NCBI GenBank assembly: GCA_017439665.1 | Contig: JAFSIS010000044.1 | Location: 1-64,000, forward strand | Direction: 5' to 3' | Length of the DNA: 64,000 nucleotides | DNA from: Lachnospiraceae bacterium | GTDB taxonomy: Bacteria > Bacillota > Clostridia > Lachnospirales > Lachnospiraceae | Shown: one piece after another, positions 8,628 through 17,711 of the stretch | How positions within the stretch are numbered: position 1 is the first letter of the stretch | Layout: each line of letters opens with the position of its first letter | Notes under the pieces: model-generated | Database searches by the model: none | What the model was told of the DNA's origin: nothing | Seen by the model: the letters and a program-made list of their open reading frames with translations, nothing else | Position numbers and translations under genes: made by a program

Positions 8628-9646
8628 TCAGTCTATTGCGATGGCTTTCCGATTTACGTATTCCACAAAGGCTTCTACCTTTTCCATGTCGGGGTTGTCA
8701 GGAAGAATGCTGTTTTTTGTAGCTGCTTCCAGACGGGTCTCATAATCGGCAAGAATTTCATAGAACTCGGGGTGGAAGGTACGTTCTTCAGTAAAAAAGC
8801 CACCGTTACGGATTTTTAATAAAAGTTCCAGATCTTCTTTTCGATGGGTGCGGATAATTCCTTTTTCCAGAATATCTATAGCCATCATAAACAGACGGAT
8901 AAGATGCATGGCATGCTTATTCAGATGGTTGTCATCTTTTTTATGATTCCGTTTGCCAATCTTATCGTATTCCCGTACTACAGTATTCATGGTGGCCCAC
9001 ATCTTTTCGTAATCCCGCAAAGGAAAATGGGTATAGCTTGCATCCATGTAGATTTCCGTTTCCAGCTGGGGATTGAGGGCCTTGTCAATATAGAGGCGAA
9101 TACTGCCATTGGGGAATTCAGTATATCTGCGGTTGAAATCCTCAAGAGAGTTCAGGACGGCTCTTAAAATATGCTTCTCCTTTTCCGGTTGGGGAAGGCT
9201 GTCTCTGGCAATGGCATTCTGCAGCCTTCTCAGCTGCGCCCCGCATATCCGCCAAAGGACTTGGCAGCCCGTTTGGAAAGGAAGAGGCTGGTATGATCAA
9301 TGAGCTCCTGTCCCAGATTAGTTCTGATCAGATACTGATCCTCGTCCAGCCCCAACAGTTCACAGGTGTTGGGATTACATTCCAACAGAAGCTTTACCAT
9401 CTTATTAAAGGAATAGATAACGGTATCGGTCCGGTCATCTTCATACTGTTCAAAGCGGGTCAGACCCAGCAGATCGGAGGGCAGATTCAGGGTAATCCCC
9501 CTAAAGTCAATGTCGCTGCCGGCATTACTGGTACCATAGGCATGGCTGCCGCCCAGACCCAGCAGAATGATCCTTTTACCAAGCCGTGGATGGTTTCTTA
9601 AAAAGTCATATTGGGGAGTATGCATTAATTCATGAAAATTGATCAT
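8628..9646 (-). pseudogene. Second nucleotidyltransferase, broken by a single frameshift
   Basis: The gene starts at ATG 9646 (AAAGG upstream; MINFHELMHTPQYDFLRNHP) and carries 'LGLGGSHAYGTSNAGSDIDFRGI', the Pol beta motif of PF10127 proteins. The frame stops after FGGYAGRS, but the next frame continues smoothly with AQLRRLQNAIARDSLPQPEK and runs to 8628. The break is at the run of four C's at 9239-9242 (G's on the coding strand); one added G would restore a protein of about 340 residues. This is either a recent disabling mutation, a phase-variable tract or a sequencing error. Sequence quality at that run decides. Confidence 0.8.
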
Positions 9647-9751
9647 AGGAGCCTTTCTGTGAGACGAGGGTTTACATAAGGGAGATAGGTACATTTTAGC
9701 ATGAAGCTGTAAGCTTATCCAGAATAGTTATCAGTTTTTTTAAATTATTCC

Positions 9752-9780
9752 TTGCAAAATAGAACAAATCGATGTAGAAT
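9752..9780 (+). promoter_or_regulatory. Promoter of the XRE regulator
   Basis: TTGCAA (9752-9757), a 17-bp spacer and TAGAAT (9775-9780). The expected start point near 9787 lies inside the palindrome at 9783-9804, so a bound repressor would block it. Confidence 0.6.
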
Positions 9781-9782
9781 AC

Positions 9783-9804
9783 ATATAGAACATATGTTCT
9801 ATAT
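9783..9804. promoter_or_regulatory. Perfect 22-bp palindromic operator
   Basis: The site has half-site ATATAGAACAT followed by its exact reverse complement. A further AATAGAACAAAT half-site lies upstream within the promoter spacer (about 9758-9768). Its place at the transcription start of an XRE gene suggests autorepression. Confidence 0.6.
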
Positions 9805-9825
9805 TTTGAAAGGGAGGAAATGCAG

Positions 9826-10203
9826 ATGAGAAGAAAAGAGATCGATAGTCAGATGTTTGGAAGTAATCTTCGATTTTACCGTAATTTAAGAGGCTATACG
9901 GTAGAAGAAGTCCGGGAATATCTGTGCCTGGGTTCTGCACAGTCTGTCTACAAATGGGAAAGTGGGAAGAATTTTCCTCAGGCAGATACTCTGATCGCCC
10001 TGATGGAACTGTATGAGATTGATTATAGGGAACTATTGGAAGAACCCCAGGAGAGGAATATCGATTATTTGCTTTGGCAACAACAGGAAACAGAGCAGAG
10101 AGGGGGACTTTTGATTGATGGTGACTGGAGCCGGGGACAGGGAATTGATTTGGCTGCATTCAAACGGGATCGTTTATGTGTTTATCGAAGACTGCTGGCT
10201 TAG
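9826..10203 (+). CDS. XRE-family helix-turn-helix regulator
   Basis: 125 residues from ATG 9826, eight bases after GGGAGG; the ATG at 9820 is too close to that site. The N-terminal region holds a Cro/CI-type helix-turn-helix: FGSNLRFYRNLRGYTVEEV then SAQSVYKWESGKNFPQADTL and LYEIDYRELL (residues about 9-70). The C-terminal 50 residues have no clear domain. It probably represses itself through the palindrome at 9783-9804. It is divergent from the nucleotidyltransferase pair, so it could control those as well; this is inference. Confidence 0.8.
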   Translation: MRRKEIDSQMFGSNLRFYRNLRGYTVEEVREYLCLGSAQSVYKWESGKNFPQADTLIALMELYEIDYRELLEEPQERNIDYLLWQQQETEQRGGLLIDGDWSRGQGIDLAAFKRDRLCVYRRLLA

Positions 10204-10288
10204 GGTACTGTTCGAGAACCTTTTGCTTATAGGTGAATGAAGCCTCAAAGCGGCTATGGACAGTGTAACGGTTTTACCCGTTACATTA

Positions 10289-10448
10289 GTATAAGCCACT
10301 TCAAATAACCTTATGATTTACTGCATCTATTTTCGCGATAGCACAGGATAAAAATCCTCAGCGTAGCCCGCTACGCCTACGTTTTTTATCCTGCACTCTC
10401 ACAAAAATACCTGGCAGAAATCATAAAGGTATTTATTGTGGCTTATAC
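10289..10448. repeat. 160-bp nested palindromic element
   Basis: GTATAAGCCAC at 10289-10299 is matched by GTGGCTTATAC at 10438-10448. Further in, AACCTTATGATTT pairs with AAATCATAAAGGT, and in the centre AGGATAAAAA...AGCGTAG-ccc-GCTACGC...TTTTTTATCCT forms another stem. The whole is one long imperfect hairpin. It overlaps the last five codons and stop of the leftward AAA-ATPase gene, whose final residues YKPQ are encoded in the outer arm. It may be a non-autonomous mobile palindrome or a bidirectional terminator. Confidence 0.65.
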
Positions 10449-12142
10449 TCGGTTCCAATCTTTGCCCTTTTTCCTTCAAAAGCAAAGCCATATTTTTTGA
10501 TCTGCTGAAGAGTAAAGCCTCTGGCGAGAAGGTCTGCTGCATATTGTCGTTTTTCAATCTGGGCAAGAGCGGTCTGCACCGTATCTTCGAGAGAATTTTC
10601 CTCATCATCCTTTACCTTGAATTCCAGGATAAAGGCATTCTTAGCTTGATCAAAAGGCTCGATTACCACATCATATCGGCCGAAGCCACTCTCACGGTTG
10701 GAGGTAACCGTATACTGGTTGCACAGCTCCGCCAACAGGCCCAGGATAAAACCATGATAGAAACGTTCGGGTTCATTTCCCACGGGGCCGGCACCCGTAT
10801 CAAAGTAGCTGAAGCATTGCAGGCAGACCCGGTTAAGGTAATGGTTCATTGCTTTCAGGTCTCCCGCCAGCAATGCCTGAATGAAATCTCCGTAGTCGTC
10901 TTTAAAGGGAGAAAACCAACGGCGGACCATGCGATAAAACATCTGTCTGACTTCAAAATTTGTGATGACCAATTCGTATAATGGGTCTTCACCATAGATG
11001 GATTCTTCTGCTCTTTGCCAGCTTGCTACGGTTAGATAACCGCTGGCCAAAAGAAGACTCCATACGGCTTCTTCACTGCCGTCCAGTTGCCCATAAATAA
11101 TTTGCTCATCAATAGAAGATTTAATGGATTTTCCCGTAAGCAGCCGTTCAAAGGAAATCTTAAGCTTTCGGTTTCCTTCCTGAAGCAGCTTGCTGACGAG
11201 TTGGTTAGTGCTGCTGTTAGCCCAATAGGTATCCAGTCTTCCCGTATCCAGAAAATTCAAGATTGACCAGGGATTATAAATATCGGAAGACTGGCCAAAG
11301 GTAAAGCCGTCATACCAGTATTTTACATTTTCTTTTTTTTCTCCCAGGCCGTATTCATCTAATGCTGCAAATACCTCTGCTTCGGTGAAGCCAAAGGCTG
11401 TGGAATACTCGTTGGAGGTAGTCGTAACCACTTTCAGATGGTTCAGATCAGAGAAAATAGACTCCTTACTTATTCGGGTGATACCGGTCATTAGCCCTCT
11501 TTCCAGATAAGGATTAGCCTTAAAAGCAGAGTTAAAAAGGCTTCGGATAAATTCGACCAACTCATTCCAGAATCCATGGACATAAGCTTCCTGCATAGGG
11601 GTATCGTATTCATCCAGAAGGATGATTACCTTTTTGCCATAATAGCGACAGAGGTAATCAGATAGTTGATAGAGAGAAGAGGTGATATCGCTATCACGCA
11701 CATGAGTATCCAGAATCCGGTCAAAATAAGTTCGATCAGTATCGGTCAACCGATCACTGTCTTTTAAAAAGGAGAAATGATTATATAGATTTCGAATGAT
11801 TTCACATAATTTATCATGGGCAGAAATATAGGTGGATTCTTTTATTCTGGCAAAGGACAGACTGATTACCGGCCAGGTTCCCTGAAGCTTTCGGTATTTT
11901 GCACTCTGCCAGATGGAAAGTCCTTCGAATAAATCCCCTCTGTCAGCATAGGCTACAGAGAAAAACTGCTCGATCATACTCATGGTCAATGTTTTACCAA
12001 AACGGCGTGGACGGGTGATTAAGGTTACCTCATCTTTGCTTTCCCACCAGTCCTGAATAAATGAGGTTTTGTCTATATAAAAACAGTTTCCACTACGAAT
12101 TTTTTCAAAGCTTTGTATTCCGATTGCTGTTGTTCTTGCCAT
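10433..12142 (-). CDS. AAA-ATPase-like / PD-(D/E)XK nuclease family protein
   Basis: 569 residues from ATG 12142 (MARTTAIGIQ), with GTGGAGAG upstream. The N-terminal half is the AAA-ATPase_like family (PF09820 type): RPRRFGKT at 44-51 is the P-loop and 'VIILLDEYDTPMQEAY' the Walker B. The C-terminal about 100 residues are a PDDEXK_9-type nuclease-like domain (GFGRYDVVIEP ... AFILEFKVKDDEE ... QIKKYGFAFEGKRAKI). Such proteins are widespread and often multicopy in Clostridia and Bacteroidetes; their cellular role is not established. The stop codon lies inside the nested palindrome at 10289-10448. Confidence 0.85.
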   Translation of the reverse strand: MARTTAIGIQSFEKIRSGNCFYIDKTSFIQDWWESKDEVTLITRPRRFGKTLTMSMIEQFFSVAYADRGDLFEGLSIWQSAKYRKLQGTWPVISLSFARIKESTYISAHDKLCEIIRNLYNHFSFLKDSDRLTDTDRTYFDRILDTHVRDSDITSSLYQLSDYLCRYYGKKVIILLDEYDTPMQEAYVHGFWNELVEFIRSLFNSAFKANPYLERGLMTGITRISKESIFSDLNHLKVVTTTSNEYSTAFGFTEAEVFAALDEYGLGEKKENVKYWYDGFTFGQSSDIYNPWSILNFLDTGRLDTYWANSSTNQLVSKLLQEGNRKLKISFERLLTGKSIKSSIDEQIIYGQLDGSEEAVWSLLLASGYLTVASWQRAEESIYGEDPLYELVITNFEVRQMFYRMVRRWFSPFKDDYGDFIQALLAGDLKAMNHYLNRVCLQCFSYFDTGAGPVGNEPERFYHGFILGLLAELCNQYTVTSNRESGFGRYDVVIEPFDQAKNAFILEFKVKDDEENSLEDTVQTALAQIEKRQYAADLLARGFTLQQIKKYGFAFEGKRAKIGTEYKPQ

Positions 12143-12382
12143 AAGACTCTCCACATATATAAGTAAATAGTGACTGCTATAATCAGTATAATTAATTATT
12201 CTGTATTATTCAATATCAGAAGTTTATCAATATTTCATTCTTTATTTCATCAATAAAGAGATAGATTCTCTGTTATAATGAAACAAAAAAGGCAGGAGCT
12301 ATCGTCTGTATCATTGATATTCTGCCAGGTGAACATTATGTGGGGGATATCGGGGATAAGCAGCTCCTGATAAACATATAGT

Positions 12383-13201
12383 CTAAAATTCTCCTTTATG
12401 GGTTTGTGCATAATAAAAGATATACTGCTGCATAATGCCGGCCCCATCCTTATATTTGGGGAAGGGATTTTTGCCCTTGTACTTTTGCTCGATCACCTTT
12501 TTTATCCAGGTATCCACAGGAGCCAGGCGGGTCCGTCCGTAGGCAAAGAGGCAGATGCAGTTGGATACCTTTTCTCCTACACCATTTACCTGTTTCAGAG
12601 CCTCGAAGAGTTTTTTATCCGAAAGGGAAGCCAGAGCATACAGATTCAGCCTTCCCGAAGCAGCCTGGTTGACCGCATCCAGTACATAAGGTGCCCGATA
12701 GCCCAGCTTGTATTCCCGGAGGATTTCCTCAGTAATACCCGATAGCTGCTGAGGAGAAGGAAAGCTATAGAGCTCTTCTCTGTCCGTTTTCAGCTGTGTA
12801 CCATAGTTTACGGCCAGGGTTTCTACGGCAGATTTAATGGCGGGGATGGTTTTTTGCTGGGAAATAATAAAGGTGATCAGCATTTCCCAGGGATCCTGTC
12901 GGAGGATGCGGATACCCAGTCCATTCTCAGCTGCTGCCAGCATATATTTGTCACGTGGGCCGATACGCCCGCGTACTTCCCGGTAGCTTCGATCCAGGTC
13001 AAAATAAGGATACCAGATTCTGTTCCAGTCTGCTTCATTGCAGCTGATCTCGTAATTCTCAGACTCTGCCTGTTTGATGTAGAGAATCTGATCACCGGTG
13101 ATGAAGCGGTATGTACCATCATCGAAGGCCTTCACCCGAAAGCATTGTCCACTGTCGGCTATTTTTTGTAAATCAAAGTCATCAGTAATTTGAACGATCA
13201 T
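12383..13201 (-). CDS. 8-oxoguanine/alkylbase DNA glycosylase (HhH-GPD, OGG1-like)
   Basis: 272 residues from ATG 13201 (AGGAATAAG upstream). An N-terminal OGG_N-like beta domain (residues about 5-95; CFRVKAFDDGTYRFITGDQ) is followed by the HhH-GPD domain. The hairpin VNGVGEKVSNC (205-215) carries the candidate Schiff-base Lys211, and Asp230 in APVDTW is the conserved acid. The protein should excise oxidised guanine and nick the strand. Length and motif order fit the bacterial OGG/AlkA-related group. No operon partner is obvious. Confidence 0.87.
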   Translation of the reverse strand: MIVQITDDFDLQKIADSGQCFRVKAFDDGTYRFITGDQILYIKQAESENYEISCNEADWNRIWYPYFDLDRSYREVRGRIGPRDKYMLAAAENGLGIRILRQDPWEMLITFIISQQKTIPAIKSAVETLAVNYGTQLKTDREELYSFPSPQQLSGITEEILREYKLGYRAPYVLDAVNQAASGRLNLYALASLSDKKLFEALKQVNGVGEKVSNCICLFAYGRTRLAPVDTWIKKVIEQKYKGKNPFPKYKDGAGIMQQYIFYYAQTHKGEF

Positions 13202-13213
13202 CTTATTCCTCAT

Positions 13214-13630
13214 GCATAGTGTAAATCTTATTTAGGATCAAGCTGATCCCTGTGCATATCATTTGCTGAATAGTTACCATATGGCATTCTATCATATCAC
13301 TGTCTGTATTTAAAGATGGCAGGACTGTGGGAGTGCGAAGTACCGGGAAGCTGTAAGGCATCTTTAATCCAAATACCAACTAATTAAACAAGAATAAATG
13401 GAATATTGATAAAATAACAGAAAATAGCTGAAGCTATACATAAATACACTGATTTATTATAGAAGACACAAAGAATTTATGTTACAATAAAAGGACCTAT
13501 TATCTTAGCCAGGATATTGAGGAAGATTACTATCAGTGGAGGATATCCGGGCCTGCACACAGGCAGAGTTTACTGTGGCAGGTGACCTGGGCTTTATGGT
13601 AGAATAATACACGGAGGAATTTATCACAGG
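13214..13630. other. Intergenic region upstream of the alcohol dehydrogenase
   Basis: About 415 bp without a gene. A candidate extended -10 element TGTTACAAT lies near 13480-13488, which would give a leader of about 140 nt containing a small GCCTG-caca-CAGGC hairpin (13551-13564). I see no recognisable riboswitch. Confidence 0.4.
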
Positions 13631-14806
13631 ATGGAGAATTTTACTTTTTACAGTCCTACCTACTTTGTTTTCGGAAAAGAAACAGAACATGAGGCAGGAA
13701 AGCAGGTGAAGCGTTTTGGAGGAAGCCGGGTACTTATCCACTACGGTGGAGGAAGTGTAATACGTTCCGGGCTTCTGGACAGGGTGAAAAAATCTTTGAA
13801 GGAAGAAGGGCTGACCTATGTGGAATTAGGTGGAGTACAGCCTAATCCCAGAAGCGGACTGGTGTATGAAGGAATTGATCTATGTAAAAAAGAAGGGATT
13901 GACTTTGTTCTGGCCGTGGGAGGAGGCAGCAGCATTGATTCAGCCAAGGCCATTGCGGCAGGAGCAGTCTATGAAGGAGATTTCTGGGATTATTACCGTG
14001 GGAAACCGGTAGAGAAGGCTCTTCCCATAGGAACGGTTCTGACCATTGCAGCCGCAGGAAGTGAAGGAAGCCCTGATTCTGTTATCACCAGGGAAGAAGG
14101 GATGTATAAGCGGGGAGCATCGGGAGAAGCCTTTCGGCCTAAATTTTCCATCTTAAATCCTGAACTTACCCAGACGCTTCCTGCCTACCAGACGGCAGCA
14201 GGGATTACGGATATTATGGCACATCTTTTGGAACGATATTTTACGACCACCAAAGAGGTGGAGGTGACGGACAGAGTAATTGAAGGCTTGCTGCTTACCA
14301 TGGTTCATGAGGCACCCAGAGTGATCGAAGATCCGGACAACTATGATGCCAGGGCAAATATTATGTGGGCAGGAATGCTGGCACACAATAACTGCTGTGG
14401 TGTGGGACGGGTTCAGGATTGGTCAAGCCATAAGATTGAGCATGAGCTGTCGGCCGTTTATGACTGTGCTCACGGGGCCGGACTGGCAGTGGTTTTTCCG
14501 GCATGGATGACCTACAATATGCACCATGATGTTATGCGTTTTGCAAAGCTTGCTGTCAGAGTATGGGGATGTCAGATGGATTTTGACCATCCGGAGGTAA
14601 CGGCTAAGGCCGGAATAGAAGCCTTGCGCAGATTTTTAATCTCTATCGGTATGCCTTCCAATTTTGCTGAATTGGGAGCAAAAGAGGAGGATATCCCGAA
14701 AATGGCACATACAGCCTGCTATGGTGACGGAGGATGTGGAACTATAGGAGGATTTGCAAAGCTTACCCGGGAGGATGTGGAGAGCATCTATCGTTTGATG
14801 TTTTGA
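13631..14806 (+). CDS. Iron-containing (butanol-type) alcohol dehydrogenase
   Basis: 391 residues. The fold is group III Fe-ADH: an N-terminal Rossmann-like part with LAVGGGSSIDSAKAIA (near 92-107), and metal ligands supplied by GITDIMAHLLERYF and the HKIEHELSAVYDCAHGAG segment. It resembles BdhA/YqhD enzymes that reduce aldehydes with NAD(P)H during fermentation or detoxify aldehydes. The nearest ribosome binding sequence (GGAGGA, 13613-13618) is 12-13 bases from ATG, unusually far, so translation may be modest. The gene is monocistronic. Confidence 0.88.
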   Translation: MENFTFYSPTYFVFGKETEHEAGKQVKRFGGSRVLIHYGGGSVIRSGLLDRVKKSLKEEGLTYVELGGVQPNPRSGLVYEGIDLCKKEGIDFVLAVGGGSSIDSAKAIAAGAVYEGDFWDYYRGKPVEKALPIGTVLTIAAAGSEGSPDSVITREEGMYKRGASGEAFRPKFSILNPELTQTLPAYQTAAGITDIMAHLLERYFTTTKEVEVTDRVIEGLLLTMVHEAPRVIEDPDNYDARANIMWAGMLAHNNCCGVGRVQDWSSHKIEHELSAVYDCAHGAGLAVVFPAWMTYNMHHDVMRFAKLAVRVWGCQMDFDHPEVTAKAGIEALRRFLISIGMPSNFAELGAKEEDIPKMAHTACYGDGGCGTIGGFAKLTREDVESIYRLMF

Positions 14807-14858
14807 TGCAGTAAGCAAGCTGACAAATGGACGAAACAGAAAAAAACACGAATCAGTA

Positions 14859-14886
14859 TAAAGTGCAAAAATATGGATGTCGATAA
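14859..14886 (+). promoter_or_regulatory. Sigma-D (sigma-28) type flagellar promoter
   Basis: TAAA (14859-14862), a 16-bp spacer and GTCGATAA (14879-14886), against the known flagellar consensus TAAA-N15-GCCGATAA. It lies about 70 bp upstream of the flagellinolysin start and fits late flagellar gene control. Confidence 0.55.
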
Positions 14887-14954
14887 TAGCCATGAGAGAC
14901 TGTAGATTTTTAGGGGAAATGGATTTCCAAGGAGTAATCACACGGAGGAGATAA

Positions 14955-17108
14955 ATGGTTCTCGCACATAACATAGAAGCAATAAATTCCAGCAGAATGC
15001 TTGGAATTACCTGGAAGCACAATATTGTCCTGTCGGAAAAGCTGTCCAGTGGTTTTCGAATAAACCGTTCGGCGGATGATGCTTCCGGACTGGCCATTTC
15101 TGAAAAGATGAGGCGACAGATTCGTGGTCTTACCCAGGCGGCGGCTAATGCGCAGGATGGGATTTCCATGGTTCAATCAGCAGAAGGTGCTCTTCATGAA
15201 GTTCATGACATGCTTCAGAGAATGAATCAGTTGGCTATTCATGCTTCCAATGGAACCAACAGTGATCAGGACAGGAGTTATCTTCAACAGGAAGTGGCGC
15301 AGCTGATTACAGAAATAGACCGGGTGGCCACCACTACCAAATTTAATGAACAGCCTCTCATGGATGGAAGATTTGCAAAAGAAACCGCGGGAGGGAAGCA
15401 GACAAATCCCAAGATCATCATTCATGATATGGTTTATGATATTACAACGAGAGTGAATCCTCAATATAGAGTAGATCCGGCCACACAGCCGGCCAAGTGG
15501 GATACCTTGAAAGCCACCTTAAAGGATGAAATGGTTCCTCAGGCGGTGACCAATCTTCTGAATACTTTTTCCAAAACCTTTGGTTATATGACCGGCGCGA
15601 ACATAGGCGTCGGTCTTATGTTGACAGATAATCCCTACAGTACAACCATGGCCTCGGTAAGTATGAGGACGGCATATATTGCCGGATCGCCGGCCAAGGT
15701 AGACATTGGCTATACCTTAACCGTTAATGCGGGGAGATTGCCATTCGATGCGGCAAATAACTATGAACTGACGGATCAGGGCAGGAGAGATTTGGAAAGT
15801 ATCATCGTACATGAAATGATGCACGGTCTTATGATGGAATCTCTGTCTTCGGGTATGGCCGGTGTGGATCAGGACATGAGCTATGTTAAGGGATTTCCGA
15901 CCTGGTTTATCGAAGGAACGGCACAGGCAGCAGGAGGTGGAGCTCAGGATGTGACCACCTGGCTTGGTTTAGACACTGGTTCTACGGAGAATGAGATAGG
16001 AGCAGCTTTGCGAACGGATGCCTTGGGCAGTGGAACGACAGAGTCTCTGTATGGAACCGGTTATCTGGCAGCCATGTATCTGGGATATTTGGCATCTGGG
16101 GGAAATTCTCTTTCAGCAGGCAGCATTGCCTCAGGACTGGATCATTTGATGTTTGAGATCCGGGGAGGAAAAAGCTTAAGCCAGGTTATTGCAGAAAATA
16201 CTAATGGCCAATATACAGGTCTGAGTGATTTTGAAACCAGATTTGCACAGGATGGCATAGCCTTTACGCAGCAGCTTCTTGGAGCAGCAGGAAACGGATA
16301 TGGTGCAGTAGTGGGAGGCTTAACCTCGGAAAATCTACTGGGAGATAATGCCGTTACACAGCCGGTGTTTGCATTGAATCCGGATTATGAAGAAGTATGG
16401 AATGAGTATAAGGACGGATACGACATTATTGAAGGTGGACGAGCCGATGTTGCGGGAACGGCGGGAGCAGGACATCCAAACTATAATGCAAATGCAGGGA
16501 CTGGAGGAACCGGCGGCAATGCAGGGACCGGGGGAACCGGCGGCAATACAGGGACTGGAGGAATCGGCGGCAATACAGGGACCGGAGGAACTGGCGGCAA
16601 CACGGGAACCGGAGGGGGGACCGGAGGAACGACACCGGGAACCGGAAGCACACCGGGGACCGGTGGAACGAATCCGGGAGGAGGACAATCCGGAGGAATA
16701 CCTACACCAGCCGGCGGAGGAATTTCCCTGCAGGTAGGAGCAGAACCCGGGCAAAAGATTACCGTATATATTGAAGCCATGGATGCTGCGGCGATTGGAG
16801 TAGATCAAGTAAACATCAGCACAGCCCAGGGGGCAAACCAGGCAATAGATTTCATCAAGGAGGCAATTACGAAGGTTTCTTCTCAGCGGTCGCACCTGGG
16901 AGCCTGTCAGAATCGCTTGGAGCATACCATTAATAATCTGGAAAATGTGATTGAAAATACAACGGCTGCAGAAAGTCAGATCCGGGATGTGGATATGGCC
17001 AGGCTTATGGTAGAATATTCCAATAACAGGATTTTACTGCAGGCGGGTCAGGCAATGCTTTCTCAAAGTAATAGCAGCAGAGAGTTTCTTTTGGCATTAT
17101 TTTCATAG
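14955..17108 (+). CDS. Flagellinolysin: flagellin with an internal HExxH metalloprotease domain
   Basis: 717 residues, start ATG 14955 after GGAGGAGATAA. Residues 1-138 are a flagellin D0/D1 N-terminus ([39 protein letters not shown]). Residues about 150-460 replace the variable region with a gluzincin-type protease domain: HEMMH at 286-290 and the third ligand in WFIEGTAQ (Glu320). Residues 515-585 are a Gly/Thr-rich linker with four 9-residue repeats. Residues about 612-717 are the flagellin C-terminus ([21 protein letters not shown]). Proteolytic flagellins are known from other Clostridia; they co-assemble in the filament as surface proteases. The call is strong; the substrate is unknown. 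Confidence 0.92.
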   Translation: MVLAHNIEAINSSRMLGITWKHNIVLSEKLSSGFRINRSADDASGLAISEKMRRQIRGLTQAAANAQDGISMVQSAEGALHEVHDMLQRMNQLAIHASNGTNSDQDRSYLQQEVAQLITEIDRVATTTKFNEQPLMDGRFAKETAGGKQTNPKIIIHDMVYDITTRVNPQYRVDPATQPAKWDTLKATLKDEMVPQAVTNLLNTFSKTFGYMTGANIGVGLMLTDNPYSTTMASVSMRTAYIAGSPAKVDIGYTLTVNAGRLPFDAANNYELTDQGRRDLESIIVHEMMHGLMMESLSSGMAGVDQDMSYVKGFPTWFIEGTAQAAGGGAQDVTTWLGLDTGSTENEIGAALRTDALGSGTTESLYGTGYLAAMYLGYLASGGNSLSAGSIASGLDHLMFEIRGGKSLSQVIAENTNGQYTGLSDFETRFAQDGIAFTQQLLGAAGNGYGAVVGGLTSENLLGDNAVTQPVFALNPDYEEVWNEYKDGYDIIEGGRADVAGTAGAGHPNYNANAGTGGTGGNAGTGGTGGNTGTGGIGGNTGTGGTGGNTGTGGGTGGTTPGTGSTPGTGGTNPGGGQSGGIPTPAGGGISLQVGAEPGQKITVYIEAMDAAAIGVDQVNISTAQGANQAIDFIKEAITKVSSQRSHLGACQNRLEHTINNLENVIENTTAAESQIRDVDMARLMVEYSNNRILLQAGQAMLSQSNSSREFLLALFS
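16497..16604 (+). repeat. Four 27-bp repeats encoding a Gly/Thr linker
   Basis: Four in-frame units of 27 bp encode GTGGTGGNA or close variants (one unit has Ile for Thr), followed by less regular Gly/Thr/Pro sequence to about residue 585. Unit number could vary between strains by slippage, changing the linker length between the protease domain and the C-terminal filament part. Confidence 0.8.
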
Positions 17109-17248
17109 TAAACTGACATCCTTCGGCTTCCGGCATCGTCAGCAGGGCCGAATGGCTAAAAGTCAGAATAGTATCAACAGAAGGCGGGGCAATCATATTT
17201 GGATAAATGTGATTGCCTTTTATCGATAGAAAGGATGGAAGCTGGACG

Positions 17249-17620
17249 ATGGGACAGATCAAAAAAATTACATGTAAATATTGTACGACGTCCTGGGAAG
17301 TTGCAGTAGGGGCAGGAAGAGCACATTGCAGGGTGGAGAATATTCTGCACTTTTTTAGAGATGATGATCAAAAAAAGATTTTGGAAACCTTAGGTGAAAA
17401 TAAGAAGAAGGGGTTTAACTTTCAATTCATTCCCGGTTATTGTGAAGACTGTAAAAAAATAGTGAGTAAGCCCACAATTAAGATCTGTGAAACAGGGGAA
17501 GAATATACGGGCATTTGCAATTCGTGTGGAACAAAGCTGGGGACAGCATGTGGGAATCCGGAATGCCCGGAATGTAAAAAAATAGGCTGGCAGGAAACTT
17601 TGGAAGGATTTTGGGATTAA
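17249..17620 (+). CDS. Zinc-ribbon-rich small protein
   Basis: 123 residues from ATG 17249 (GGAAG upstream). Four cysteine pairs are visible: CKYC near the start, CEDC in the middle, then CNSC and CGNPECPEC at the end. This suggests two or more zinc-binding knuckles. I recognise no specific family. Its position right after the flagellinolysin gene, 140 bp apart, could be fortuitous. Nothing indicates a membrane location. Confidence 0.6.
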   Translation: MGQIKKITCKYCTTSWEVAVGAGRAHCRVENILHFFRDDDQKKILETLGENKKKGFNFQFIPGYCEDCKKIVSKPTIKICETGEEYTGICNSCGTKLGTACGNPECPECKKIGWQETLEGFWD

Positions 17621-17679
17621 GCCTTTTCTTGGAGGGGAAAAAGTCAGCAGAGGGTTTGGGACAGACAGCTTGCCGACTC

Positions 17680-17708
17680 TTGTTAAATCCTTTTTAATAT
17701 GCTACAAT
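17680..17708 (+). promoter_or_regulatory. Promoter of the cobalamin-riboswitch transcript
   Basis: TTGTTA (17680-17685), 17-bp spacer, TACAAT (17703-17708). Transcription would start near 17715, at the 5' edge of the riboswitch. Confidence 0.6.
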
Positions 17709-17711
17709 TCA

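Noticed and set aside
12265..12381. Short plus-strand open frame ending IVCIIDILPGEHYVGDIGDK then a few residues
   Set aside because: The sequence looks somewhat protein-like, but there is no start codon or ribosome binding site and it overlaps the end of the glycosylase gene region. Kept only as a possible gene remnant.
16335..16925. Antisense and frame-shifted open frames over the Gly/Thr linker of the flagellinolysin
   Set aside because: They arise from the GGNACC repeat composition, and their translations are Pro/Ser/Arg-rich repeats.
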